Source: Fibrobacter sp. UWB4
GTDB lineage: Bacteria > Fibrobacterota > Fibrobacteria > Fibrobacterales > Fibrobacteraceae
Assembly (NCBI RefSeq): GCF_002210345.1
Contig: NZ_MWQI01000006.1
Coordinates: forward strand, 62,001-126,000
Reading direction: 5' to 3'
DNA: 64,000 nucleotides
Under the pieces are notes generated by a model. The model was not told where the DNA came from. It saw only the letters and a program-made list of their open reading frames with translations, and did not search any database. How positions within the stretch are numbered: position 1 is the first letter of the stretch; every line of letters begins with the position of its first letter. A program made the translations under genes and the position numbers. This document shows, one piece after another, positions 50,919 to 58,711 of the stretch.

Positions 50919-51815
50919 ATGTCCCGTTCCTTGAAGATTTCCCTCGCCTTGTCGGTTGCGTTTGCCGCATCTGCATTGCTTTCTGCCTGTGAAAAGCAGG
51001 AAGCCCAGCAGTCTAAGACCCAGGCTGCGCCGGTTGCCGAAGTGGCTCAACAACAGTCCAAGTCCGTCGTGGTTTACTTCTCCCAGACGGGTGCGACTAA
51101 AAAGCTGGCTCAGATTTTTAAGGAAGCCCGCAATGCCGATGAAGTCGAACTCCAGCTTGTAAAGCCGTTCCCTTCGACATACGATAGCACGATTGCCGAA
51201 GTACGTGCCGAACGCGAAAGCAAGCAGTGGCCCGCTCTCGTGAATGCAAAGGTGGAACTCGCCAAGTACGATACCGTGTTCCTCGGTTATCCGATTATGT
51301 TCGGAACTTTCACTCCGCCGATTTACACATTCCTTGACGCAAACGATTTGAGCGGCAAGGTCGTAGTGCCGTTCTGCACTTACGGTAGCGGTGGTCGCAA
51401 GGCGAGCGCTAGCGAACTTAAGACTCTTGAACCGAATGCCAATGTGACTATCGCTTATGGAATTTCCAACAAGCGAGTCAATGCCGAAGGCGGTGTTGAA
51501 AAGGCTAAGGAAGAAGTCGCGACATTCTTTGCAAATCTCGAAACGGGTAAGACCGAAGAGATGCTTGCCGGTGGCTTCTCGGAACAGCGCCCGCTCACGG
51601 CTGAAGATTCAGCCGTGTTTGCCGCAGCTACCAAGGATTACGCCTACTTGGGTCTGAAGCCGCTCAGCGTCTCAACGCAGGTTGTTGCTGGAATGAACTA
51701 CCTCTTTGTTTGTGAAATGAAGGCTTTTGGTGGGCCGGCAACGCAGACGAACGTCAAGATTTTCAAACCGCTTCCGGGCCATGGTGAACCGGAAATGATC
51801 GTCGTCGAAAAGTAA
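50919..51815 (+). CDS. Flavodoxin-like lipoprotein
   Basis: A 298-residue lipoprotein with lipobox LLSAC (Cys24) and a Gln/Ala-rich spacer to about residue 48, then a flavodoxin fold: strand SVVVYFSQTG, the FMN phosphate loop SQTGATKKLA (about 55-64), YDTVFLGYPIMFGTFTPPIYTFL, and FCTYGSGGRKASASELK. This is the flavodoxin_4-type family, here tethered outside the cytoplasm. The last 90 residues (after GKTEEM) are an extra domain with CEMKAFGG. An AGGAGGTT-like site precedes the ATG. Inferred role: a periplasmic or surface flavin-dependent redox step; partners unknown. Confidence 0.8.
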   Translation: MSRSLKISLALSVAFAASALLSACEKQEAQQSKTQAAPVAEVAQQQSKSVVVYFSQTGATKKLAQIFKEARNADEVELQLVKPFPSTYDSTIAEVRAERESKQWPALVNAKVELAKYDTVFLGYPIMFGTFTPPIYTFLDANDLSGKVVVPFCTYGSGGRKASASELKTLEPNANVTIAYGISNKRVNAEGGVEKAKEEVATFFANLETGKTEEMLAGGFSEQRPLTAEDSAVFAAATKDYAYLGLKPLSVSTQVVAGMNYLFVCEMKAFGGPATQTNVKIFKPLPGHGEPEMIVVEK

Positions 51816-51823
51816 ATCATAAC

Positions 51824-51851
51824 GTCATGCCCGACTTGATCGGGCATCTCC
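51824..51851. repeat. Hairpin repeat GTC-ATGCCCGA...TCGGGCAT-CTCC
   Basis: ATGCCCGA, CTTGA, TCGGGCAT between GTC and CTCC, nine nt after the flavodoxin-like gene stop. Confidence 0.7.
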
Positions 51852-51867
51852 CTTAAAATTCTTGAAT

Positions 51868-52455
51868 ATGAATTATCTATCATCTGCTCTTGTAATAGCC
51901 CTCATCGCGTCCAGCGCATCTCTTGCCGCCCCCAAAGCAAAAAAGCAGGAACTCAAGGACCCGCGTGATAAGCAAAAGTACCGCCTTGTCAAAATCGAAG
52001 ACCGCACTTGGATGGCCGACAACTTGAACTACAAAATGCCGGGCAGCACTTGCTATAGGGAAGATGACGATAACTGCATGGTCTACGGGCGCCTCTACAC
52101 TTGGGATGCGGCAAAGTCCGCTTGCCCTGCCGGGTTCCGTTTGCCAACAAACGAAGATTTCGAAAGCTTGTGGAAAGCAGCCGGAGCCGACTTCAATGCC
52201 GGCTATTTGATCAAGGCGAATTACGGATGGTCTGGTGAAACGAACGGAAACGATACGCTCAAATTCAGCGCTATGCCATCCGGCAACATGTTCGATGACG
52301 GCACTTATGGCAACGAAAGCAAGTTCGCGTTCTTCTGGAGCGCAAACACCGAAGCGAATGAAGCTTCGGTGTGGTATCTTTCGTCAAAGTCGATGGGCTT
52401 TAGCTATATGATGAAGCCGAAAGCGTTCGGATTCTCAGTCCGCTGCGTACAGTAA
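51868..52455 (+). CDS. FISUMP-domain secreted protein
   Basis: A 195-residue exported protein with signal MNYLSSALVIALIASSASLA and then a single FISUMP (Fibrobacter succinogenes major paralogous) domain, TIGR02145 type: KYRLVKIEDRTWMADNLNY, YGRLYTWDAAKSACPAGFRLPTNEDFESL, FSAMPSGN, FFWSANTE, and FSVRCVQ at the end. The family is known from Fibrobacter and other rumen or gut bacteria; its function is not known. It is preceded by a hairpin repeat. Confidence 0.85.
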   Translation: MNYLSSALVIALIASSASLAAPKAKKQELKDPRDKQKYRLVKIEDRTWMADNLNYKMPGSTCYREDDDNCMVYGRLYTWDAAKSACPAGFRLPTNEDFESLWKAAGADFNAGYLIKANYGWSGETNGNDTLKFSAMPSGNMFDDGTYGNESKFAFFWSANTEANEASVWYLSSKSMGFSYMMKPKAFGFSVRCVQ

Positions 52456-52599
52456 ACGGATAGAAAATGTTATACCAATCTGTTTATTCTAGGCAAAACA
52501 GGGGCAAAATCGTTTACATTCGACCGATTGCAAATTGCCCAAACAGAAAAGTGCAACATCTTCTTTCAAAATAGTGTATATTTGCGCAGTGGTTCGTTT

Positions 52600-52832
52600 G
52601 GCTCTGTCGGGCTAAACTGTACACTTGTGCCCGGCTAGCAAAAAATCCTCAATCCGTAAGCCCTTCCAAAACTGTTTTTCGGCTGCATGACCGTAGTTTT
52701 TAGGCTATTTCGGCAGGTTCCGACTTCGCAGCGTTTCCGTAGCTATACGGCCTGGCCTAACAGAGCCGAAGGGTCATTTTCGCAGCTTTTTCGCAGTTTC
52801 GACCCAAAAGTACGGCCTGGCCCGACAGAGCC
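52600..52832 (+). mobile_element. 233-bp element with terminal inverted repeats, copy 1
   Basis: This 233-bp stretch is identical, base for base as far as I can compare, to 57390-57622. It starts with GGCTCTGTCGGGC and ends with GCCCGACAGAGCC, a perfect 13-bp terminal inverted repeat that extends imperfectly to about 23 bp. An internal copy of the right end (TACGGCCTGGCCTAACAGAG..., 52746-52767) lies 65 bp before the true end. It contains no convincing gene (an open frame crossing it from 52687 is rejected). No clear target-site duplication was seen. It resembles a MITE-type non-autonomous element. Confidence 0.75.
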
Positions 52833-52866
52833 TTTTATGCTACTGCTCAAATATACACTCTTTGGA

Positions 52867-52887
52867 GGACTCTGTCAAGCTAAATCG
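52867..52887 (+). repeat. Possible decayed end of the 233-bp element
   Basis: GGACTCTGTCAAGCTAAATCG resembles the left end GGCTCTGTCGGGCTAAACT, 35 bp after copy 1. The rest of the gap to 53158 (AT-rich, about 270 bp) shows nothing I can name. Confidence 0.35.
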
Positions 52888-53158
52888 TATTTTTTCATAA
52901 AAATTGCGTTTCCGCGGCATGTTTTTCGCTTTTCAACTGCGGTTACGACAGTAAACCTATCTAGTCTTATAGCATTATTTATCTTTTTTTCAGTACCCGG
53001 ATTCAATTCTGTTGATTACAATTCTGTTTTGCCTTTTCCATTCGCTGCCTCATGGATTATCCCGAACAAGAAATGTCCCTTTTTTGCGCTCAAAAATGTA
53101 TTTTTAACTCTAGAAAGGCTTTTCCTATTATATGCGCAAATAAATTAATGGTAAAATA

Positions 53159-53605
53159 ATGAAGAAGTTTCTGATTTTTGCAATTTTGTTGGCTCTTTAC
53201 GGCTGCACATCGGATGACCCTTCCGAAATTGTCAAGCCTGAACCTGTAGAAATTCATTGGTCACTTTCGGGCACCTTCGGTAACGCCACTGTAGATTCTG
53301 CCAAGGCTGATACGGAACTGCCGCGAATGGTAAAACGTACAGGCACGTCCACAATGCATCTGGATGGTTTCGATACCGCCTATTTCGATAAGAAAATCTC
53401 GCTACGCCACCTACAGGTCAGTGCTGGTGACGAAGTTGACATCGATGACAATGGCAATTTCACTTTTGACAACCAGACCGTATTCGGATTGTGCGAGAAC
53501 ACGAACTCCATCAAGATTATCCCGAAAGCCAAGGAAAACGTAACACTCCGGCCATCGGCCATCATTCTTTATTCTTATATCGACGGTTACTACCAGTACC
53601 AATAA
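53159..53605 (+). CDS. Hypothetical small lipoprotein
   Basis: A 148-residue lipoprotein: MKKFLIFAILLALYGC (lipobox Cys16) followed by TSDDPSE. The mature part is mostly polar with beta-type stretches (VEIHWSLSGTFGNATVDSA, ISLRHLQVSAGDEVDIDDNG) and one Cys near the end. No family recognised. It lies 17 nt before the FISUMP lipoprotein gene, so the two are probably one transcription unit. Confidence 0.65.
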   Translation: MKKFLIFAILLALYGCTSDDPSEIVKPEPVEIHWSLSGTFGNATVDSAKADTELPRMVKRTGTSTMHLDGFDTAYFDKKISLRHLQVSAGDEVDIDDNGNFTFDNQTVFGLCENTNSIKIIPKAKENVTLRPSAIILYSYIDGYYQYQ

Positions 53606-53622
53606 ACGAATTTGAGTGACAT

Positions 53623-55851
53623 ATGAAAAAAGTTCTTTTTTTGATTTTTTTATGCGCATGGATTGCTGGGTGTAGCGACTCCTCGTCAACGTTCCCTTCA
53701 GAAAATCCGAAAGAATCTATACAGCCTATTGAACGTGCCGATTCGCTTTACGTAAAAATCCTCCATTATAACGGAACGGACAAAATCTACGAACTCGCCG
53801 CGTATCAGGATTCCTATCTCTTCAACGGGGAACTTGGCGATGGCGACCATTATACCATTGAACGAAACTTCTATATCGACACCGTCGTTTTCGATGTTTC
53901 TCCAAGATTCCACCAATGTAAAGATTCAAGTTCCTTGACATACAAGATTGACGGCAAAAAGGTCGAGACGGTCGAATCGAAATGGGGGAGACAGGCGCTT
54001 CCTCTGCCTGACGAAGAAAAGCACACCGTCGAAATCTCGACAGAGTCGACCTGTAACCAGATGACGGTCACGTTCGATATCGTCCCTTCCGAAAAGTCTG
54101 GAAAAATATTCAAGCATACCGACCGTTTTTACCTGAGCTTTTCCCCGAGGATAAACTCTTATCCTTACAAGAATGGTTCCCTGTTCCTCACCATAACGCC
54201 CAGCGTGGCACCGCAATACTTCGAAGGCGACACGACGCTCTCACGATGCAAGCTGGTGAGTGGCGAAGACAGCCTCATCATTCCCATGACATTCGATAAG
54301 TACAAGAAACGTCTGGGAACTCTCGCCCACATAAACGCGGACAGTGTCACGCTCACTTCGTTTACGGATGCGCATAAGGATTTCTCGCTTGCCTGCGCCC
54401 TATATTACCAGTCATGGAAAGTCCCGGCCAAGGTCGATTCGGTACAATACTTCCAGGCATTCCCTGTTTCCTTCAAGAAGACCATCGAAGAGCCCTACAT
54501 TGGCGAACGCAACGGGAAAATTGATATCTTGCGCGAAAGCGATTTGCTGTCTTACCTTGTAATAATTCGCGCCCATAAAAGGGGAACCGACGAGGTTGTG
54601 CACAAGATATACTACGATTACATCCAGGACACCCTTCGTGTTGGCACAAACTGGTACCTTCCTCAAGATTCCCTCGGCTGTCTGGTTGACATAGATTCCA
54701 TATACGCCTATACACTGCCCTATGTGCTGGCAACTCCGGAGTCGTACAAAATATGGGATTATCTCCATTCGAAATACGCTATAAGCTGTCTGGACGGCAA
54801 ATGGTGCTCCGAAGACGCCGATATGAAACAAGACTTTGACACGACTCTCGCGAAGCTTTTTACCAAGTATGACGGAATGGATTCGCACACATGGATGTCT
54901 GCGTTTGCATGGGAGAGAGACCCTCCCGGCCCCTGTAACTTGCCAAAGTCCAGTTCCAGCTTCAAGAAAGCCGAAAGCAGTTCGAGTTCGGCCTTAGAGA
55001 AATGCACCGATGACAATCTCGGAAAAATGGTCGTAGATGAAGACTCGTCAATCTATGTCTGCGAAAACGGGAAATGGCGTGATGCGGAATATACGGAAAT
55101 GGAGATAATGAAATCCTGCACAAAGGCGAACGATAAGGAACGCTACGAGAAGAAGTCAAAATACAGGACTTCTAATGGAATGCTTATATGCAAGAATTCC
55201 ATGTGGTATGCGGTAACGATATACGATGACGATATCACGGACTATACCAATCCCGATATTGCATACAGGACATTCGTGGATACGCGGGACAATCATTCCT
55301 ACAAGATTGTCGATATCGGGACGCAGACCTGGTTTGCCGAAAATCTGGCGTACACCAATGATACTTTGTCTGGAGCCTCTTGCTATGAAGACAATCCGAA
55401 GAACTGTAAGATAGGAGGAGTGCAATACTTGTGGAGTACCGCAATGAACTTGCCCTCTAAATACCAGACTGAGCTGGCGACGGAAATCTTGAAGGAGCCC
55501 GTGCAGGGGCTTTGTCCTGACGGATGGAGGATTCCAAACAAGGAAGATTGGGATATCTTGACCGAGTACGCCCAGAATAACAGCAAGGCAGAATCATCGT
55601 CAGACGCCCTGAAGGCCAAGAATGCCTGGAATTTTGATGATTACGACGACATTTCTGATGAATTCGGTTTTTCCGCCATTCCGGCTTCTGAAAATGGCGA
55701 CGCCTATTTTGCCTCTTCTACAGAAACGAATGATCCCAAGAAGGGTGTTTTCGACTGGGGCATGTCTACATTCGAGCCATATCCTTCGAGAGGATACTCG
55801 TTTATGTACGACACGAAATATCTAGTCCGCTGCGTTAAGGACAAGGAATAG
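53623..55851 (+). CDS. Large lipoprotein with C-terminal FISUMP domain
   Basis: A 742-residue lipoprotein (MKKVLFLIFLCAWIAGC, lipobox Cys17). The N-terminal 430 residues are beta-rich and unrecognised. A Ser/Lys linker (KSSSSFKKAESSSSSALEK, about 445) precedes a Cys-containing segment with the CTDDNLGKMVVDEDSSIYVCENGKWRD pattern, seen as a short repeat in other Fibrobacter proteins (related NGMLICKNSMWYAV follows). The C-terminus (about 555-742) is a FISUMP domain: SYKIVDIGTQTWFAENLAY, YLWSTAMNL, GLCPDGWRIPNKEDWDIL, FGFSAIPAS and YLVRCVKDKE. It shares its domain type with the 51868 gene on the other side of the 233-bp element. Confidence 0.8.
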   Translation: MKKVLFLIFLCAWIAGCSDSSSTFPSENPKESIQPIERADSLYVKILHYNGTDKIYELAAYQDSYLFNGELGDGDHYTIERNFYIDTVVFDVSPRFHQCKDSSSLTYKIDGKKVETVESKWGRQALPLPDEEKHTVEISTESTCNQMTVTFDIVPSEKSGKIFKHTDRFYLSFSPRINSYPYKNGSLFLTITPSVAPQYFEGDTTLSRCKLVSGEDSLIIPMTFDKYKKRLGTLAHINADSVTLTSFTDAHKDFSLACALYYQSWKVPAKVDSVQYFQAFPVSFKKTIEEPYIGERNGKIDILRESDLLSYLVIIRAHKRGTDEVVHKIYYDYIQDTLRVGTNWYLPQDSLGCLVDIDSIYAYTLPYVLATPESYKIWDYLHSKYAISCLDGKWCSEDADMKQDFDTTLAKLFTKYDGMDSHTWMSAFAWERDPPGPCNLPKSSSSFKKAESSSSSALEKCTDDNLGKMVVDEDSSIYVCENGKWRDAEYTEMEIMKSCTKANDKERYEKKSKYRTSNGMLICKNSMWYAVTIYDDDITDYTNPDIAYRTFVDTRDNHSYKIVDIGTQTWFAENLAYTNDTLSGASCYEDNPKNCKIGGVQYLWSTAMNLPSKYQTELATEILKEPVQGLCPDGWRIPNKEDWDILTEYAQNNSKAESSSDALKAKNAWNFDDYDDISDEFGFSAIPASENGDAYFASSTETNDPKKGVFDWGMSTFEPYPSRGYSFMYDTKYLVRCVKDKE

Positions 55852-55861
55852 ATTTCCTGCC

Positions 55862-56041
55862 ATGCCGACCTTCACAAAATACATCCAGAACGAGGAACAC
55901 TACTCCGAGGTGATTTCGCGTATCGCGAAGGTCCGCAATACGCTGTGGATCGGTACGGCCGATATCAAGGATGTCTATGTGAAGCAGGATGGCGACGCGA
56001 TTCCCCTGTTGGGGCAACTCGCTGGCCTCTTGAAACGCGGG
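55862..56041 (+). pseudogene. Truncated PLD-type protein, N-terminal fragment
   Basis: About 60 codons, MPTFTKYIQNEEHYSEVISR to QLAGLLKRG, look like the start of a phospholipase-D-family nuclease-like protein (strand TLWIGTADI, then [13 protein letters not shown], where family members go on with VEVR and an HKD motif). The homology ends abruptly at the KRG codons (about 56036-56041), exactly where the truncated ruvB on the other strand also ends. Both HKD motifs are missing. It starts 10 nt after the FISUMP gene stop. Confidence 0.6.
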
Positions 56042-56699
56042 GCGTTCCGCGGCAACGTCCACCGAGAATGTTGGCCGCTTCTTCGGTAAGCTTAACTCCC
56101 AAAATGCGGGCGCTGCGCATGAGAATCTTGACGATGTCCTTTTCGTTGTAAAGTTCCAGGCGGTACTGGAGTCCAAAGCGGTCACGGAGCGGCCCTGTCA
56201 AGAGTCCGCTGCGGGTTGTGGCGCCGACAAGTGTAAAGTGCTTGAGCGGAAGGTTCACGCTCCTTGCCGCAGGGCCAGAGTCGAGCATGATGTCGAGCCT
56301 GAAATCTTCCATGGCGGGGTAGAGATATTCTTCGACGACGCGATTCAGGCGGTGGATTTCGTCGATGAACAGGATGTCGTTTTCTTGCAGGCTTGTGAGC
56401 AGCCCGGCGAGGTCGCTTGCCTTTTCGAGGACGGGTCCGCTCGTAATGTGGATGTTCACGCCCATTTCTTTCGCGATGATGCTCGAAAGCGTCGTCTTGC
56501 CCAAGCCCGGAGGGCCTGCAAAAAGGCAATGGTCGAGTGAGTCGCCGCGGTGCTTTGCCGCTTCGATGGCGATGGATAGGCTTTCCTTGATATCGTCCTG
56601 ACCCGTAAATTCGCTCAGGCTTGGCGGTCGCAAGTTGCGGTCGGAATCGCTTTCGTCAAAAGAGCATTTCTGCGGTGAAATAATGCGTTGATCGTCCAT
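56037..56699 (-). pseudogene. ruvB: Holliday junction helicase RuvB, C-terminally truncated
   Basis: RuvB homology runs from M1 (MDDQRIISP) to about residue 221 (GGRCRGTPR): Walker [10 protein letters not shown] (62-70), Walker B DEIH (113-116), sensor TTRSG (161-165). Normal RuvB is 330-350 residues. The last third, part of the AAA lid and the winged-helix DNA-binding domain, is lost; the frame then reads antisense through the PLD fragment as an unrelated tail to 55965. RuvB works with RuvA to branch-migrate Holliday junctions, and without the DNA-binding domain this product should not be functional. The junction is at 56036-56043. It may be a natural rearrangement or an assembly chimaera. 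Confidence 0.8.
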
Positions 56700-56705
56700 A
56701 TTCTA

Positions 56706-56757
56706 GTTCTTGGTCAATGGTCAGTAGTCAATGGTCTATCGTCTAATTACAAATTAC
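56706..56757. repeat. Degenerate heptamer repeat string between ruvA and ruvB
   Basis: GTCAATGGTCAGTAGTCAATGGTCTATCGTCTAATTACAAATT-type string. It reaches the ruvA stop codon (the stop lies within the TACAAAT unit). The reverse complement is of the CCATTGACTACTGACC type seen at 8527 and 10356. Confidence 0.65.
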
Positions 56758-57362
56758 AAATACTTGAGAGCTTCCGGGATAAGAGCTGCCGCGTCCGCGC
56801 TGTCGCCGAGAACTTCGACCGCTTTGACCACAGCCTTTTCTGCTGCCGGATCCTTGACCCCAAGCGTATGCAGAGCCAAAACCGCTTCCAACTTTGCCCC
56901 GGTTAGCGCTCCGATGCTCGTGATACCGCTCCCTTCGACATCGCCCAGCGATTGCAACATTACGCCAGCTTTTTCCTTGAGCGTCAGCGTCATCTGCTCG
57001 CATGTCTTTTTGCCAAGCCCCTTGATTTTGCTGAGGGCAGCCTTGTTGTCGCTAGCAATCATGTTCAAAAGATCGGCGGGCGTGCTTCCGCTCAAAATCC
57101 GTTGGGCAAGCTTCGGTCCGATACCGTTCACGCTTAAAAACATGAGGAACAAGTCTTTTTCGGTCGTATCCGCAAAACCGAATAACGTCATGGAATCTTC
57201 GCGTACCACGAGATTCGTGTGCAATGTGACTTCGGCACCCTCTTCGGGGGGCTTGCCTGCCGTAGAGGCCGAAATATTGACGCCGTAACCGACCCCTGCA
57301 CATTCCACAACGACAAACGTAGGGGTTTTCTGTACCAAAATGCCACGAATCCGCTCAATCAT
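56754..57362 (-). CDS. ruvA: Holliday junction DNA-binding protein RuvA
   Basis: A 202-residue RuvA: OB-fold domain I (MIERIRGILVQKTPTFVVVECAGVGYGV, HTNLVVREDSMTLFGF), tandem helix-hairpin-helix motifs (LFLMFLSVNGIGPKLAQRIL, LSKIKGLGKKTCEQMTLTLK) and the C-terminal domain III (LEAVLALHTLGV) that contacts RuvB. It is complete. GGAG lies before the ATG. Copy 2 of the 233-bp element lies only 27 bp upstream, so it may have replaced or supply the promoter. Its partner ruvB is broken just downstream. Confidence 0.95.
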   Translation of the reverse strand: MIERIRGILVQKTPTFVVVECAGVGYGVNISASTAGKPPEEGAEVTLHTNLVVREDSMTLFGFADTTEKDLFLMFLSVNGIGPKLAQRILSGSTPADLLNMIASDNKAALSKIKGLGKKTCEQMTLTLKEKAGVMLQSLGDVEGSGITSIGALTGAKLEAVLALHTLGVKDPAAEKAVVKAVEVLGDSADAAALIPEALKYL

Positions 57363-57389
57363 AAATTCTCCAAATATGCACTTTTGTGC

Positions 57390-57622
57390 GGCTCTGTCGG
57401 GCTAAACTGTACACTTGTGCCCGGCTAGCAAAAAATCCTCAATCCGTAAGCCCTTCCAAAACTGTTTTTCGGCTGCATGACCGTAGTTTTTAGGCTATTT
57501 CGGCAGGTTCCGACTTCGCAGCGTTTCCGTAGCTATACGGCCTGGCCTAACAGAGCCGAAGGGTCATTTTCGCAGCTTTTTCGCAGTTTCGACCCAAAAG
57601 TACGGCCTGGCCCGACAGAGCC
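57390..57622 (+). mobile_element. 233-bp element with terminal inverted repeats, copy 2
   Basis: Same 233 bp as 52600-52832, in the same orientation, with flanks that differ completely on both sides (GTGC before, GTCCG after). The identity implies very recent spread or conversion. It sits in the divergent gap between ruvA and the ORF6N gene, where it must affect the promoters of both. Confidence 0.75.
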
Positions 57623-57661
57623 GTCCGTTTTTTATAGCGTGTAAACGGAGTGAGGTAGTAT

Positions 57662-58711
57662 ATGAGCAAGCAAAAAGCACCGGCATTAACCGCATCAAAA
57701 GCAGTCGGCAAAAACGATTTCTCCCTGATAGACGAAAATTTCCTGAAATCCAGAATCTACACGATTCGTGGTCTCAAGGTGATGTTGGATTCCGACTTGG
57801 CGGAAATTTATGGGTATGACAAAAAGGTTTTTAACCAGCAGGTCAAGAATAATATTGAAAAGTTTGACGATGATTTTCGGTTTCAGCTTGACCGCAATGA
57901 ACTTGAAAATCTTATATCCCTGCATCCGGCATCAGACTTGAAGTCAAAATTTTTGACTTCAAGTTGGGGTGGCTTGCGAAAAATGCCATTTGCCTTTACC
58001 GAACAGGGTATTTATATGCTCATGACGGTCCTCAAGGGGGAACAGGCTATAGCTCAAAGCAAGGCTCTGATTCGCCTTTTCAAGCAGATGAAGGACTACA
58101 TTGTTTCCGAGAACATGCTGTTGCTCAATGTGGGCAATAATCCGCAAATTTCCTCTTATATGGTTCAAAATACAAGGGAAATTGCAGAAATTCGTGGAGA
58201 ACTAGCCGAAACCCGCACGGATGTTTTTGCAATGAAGTCTGATTTGCAGAAGGTAATGGAAAACTTCATTGATCCTTCGATGTTTAAGCACTTCTTGATT
58301 TTGAACGGACAGAAACTTGAAGCCGATGTTGCGTACGCGCAAATTTATGGTATGGCAAAGAAGTCGGTGGTCATTATTGACAATTATGTGGATGTCAAGA
58401 CTTTAGATTTACTGCGGAATGTCGCCAAGGGTGTTGTCGTTACGATTTTCAGTGATCAATACGGAAGAACCCGGTTAACCGAGAACATGCTGGCTGATTT
58501 TAGGGCCGCACGCCCAGATGTTGTGCTTGAAGATCCGAAAACAGCCGGAAATATATTTCATGACCGCTATATATTGCTTGATTTTGGTTCTAAGAACGAG
58601 AAAATATTCCACTGCGGAGCATCTTCCAAAGATGCCGGGAACAAGATTACGTCTATTGTCCAGTTGGATGATGTTTCGGTTTACCATGCTGTGTTTGAGA
58701 ACTTGTTATGA
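57662..58711 (+). CDS. ORF6N-domain DNA-binding protein with PLD-like C-terminus
   Basis: A 349-residue protein. The N-terminal ORF6N domain (about 30-125) has IYTIRGLKVMLDSDLAEIYG, FNQQVKNNIEKFDDDFRFQL and LPFAFTEQGIYML-type residues; the family occurs in phages and mobile islands and is thought to bind DNA. A middle helical part follows. The C-terminus (about 205-345) has SVVIIDNYVD, FHDRYILLD (an HxKx4D-like motif with Arg for Lys) and GASSKDAGNKI, a common partner domain of bacterial ORF6N proteins resembling PLD folds. The stop overlaps the recombinase start by 4 nt (ATGA), so they are coupled. The ribosome site is GGAGTGAGG. Confidence 0.8.
   Translation: MSKQKAPALTASKAVGKNDFSLIDENFLKSRIYTIRGLKVMLDSDLAEIYGYDKKVFNQQVKNNIEKFDDDFRFQLDRNELENLISLHPASDLKSKFLTSSWGGLRKMPFAFTEQGIYMLMTVLKGEQAIAQSKALIRLFKQMKDYIVSENMLLLNVGNNPQISSYMVQNTREIAEIRGELAETRTDVFAMKSDLQKVMENFIDPSMFKHFLILNGQKLEADVAYAQIYGMAKKSVVIIDNYVDVKTLDLLRNVAKGVVVTIFSDQYGRTRLTENMLADFRAARPDVVLEDPKTAGNIFHDRYILLDFGSKNEKIFHCGASSKDAGNKITSIVQLDDVSVYHAVFENLL

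Noticed and set aside
52687-53148. 153-codon open frame starting in the 233-bp element
   Set aside because: It starts inside the repeat, runs into AT-rich non-coding DNA, has no ribosome site, and its counterpart in copy 2 is not kept beyond the element.
55965-56040. C-terminal tail [11 protein letters not shown]... of the ruvB frame as a real RuvB end
   Set aside because: It does not resemble any RuvB C-terminus and is antisense to the PLD-type fragment, so it is read-through past the breakpoint.
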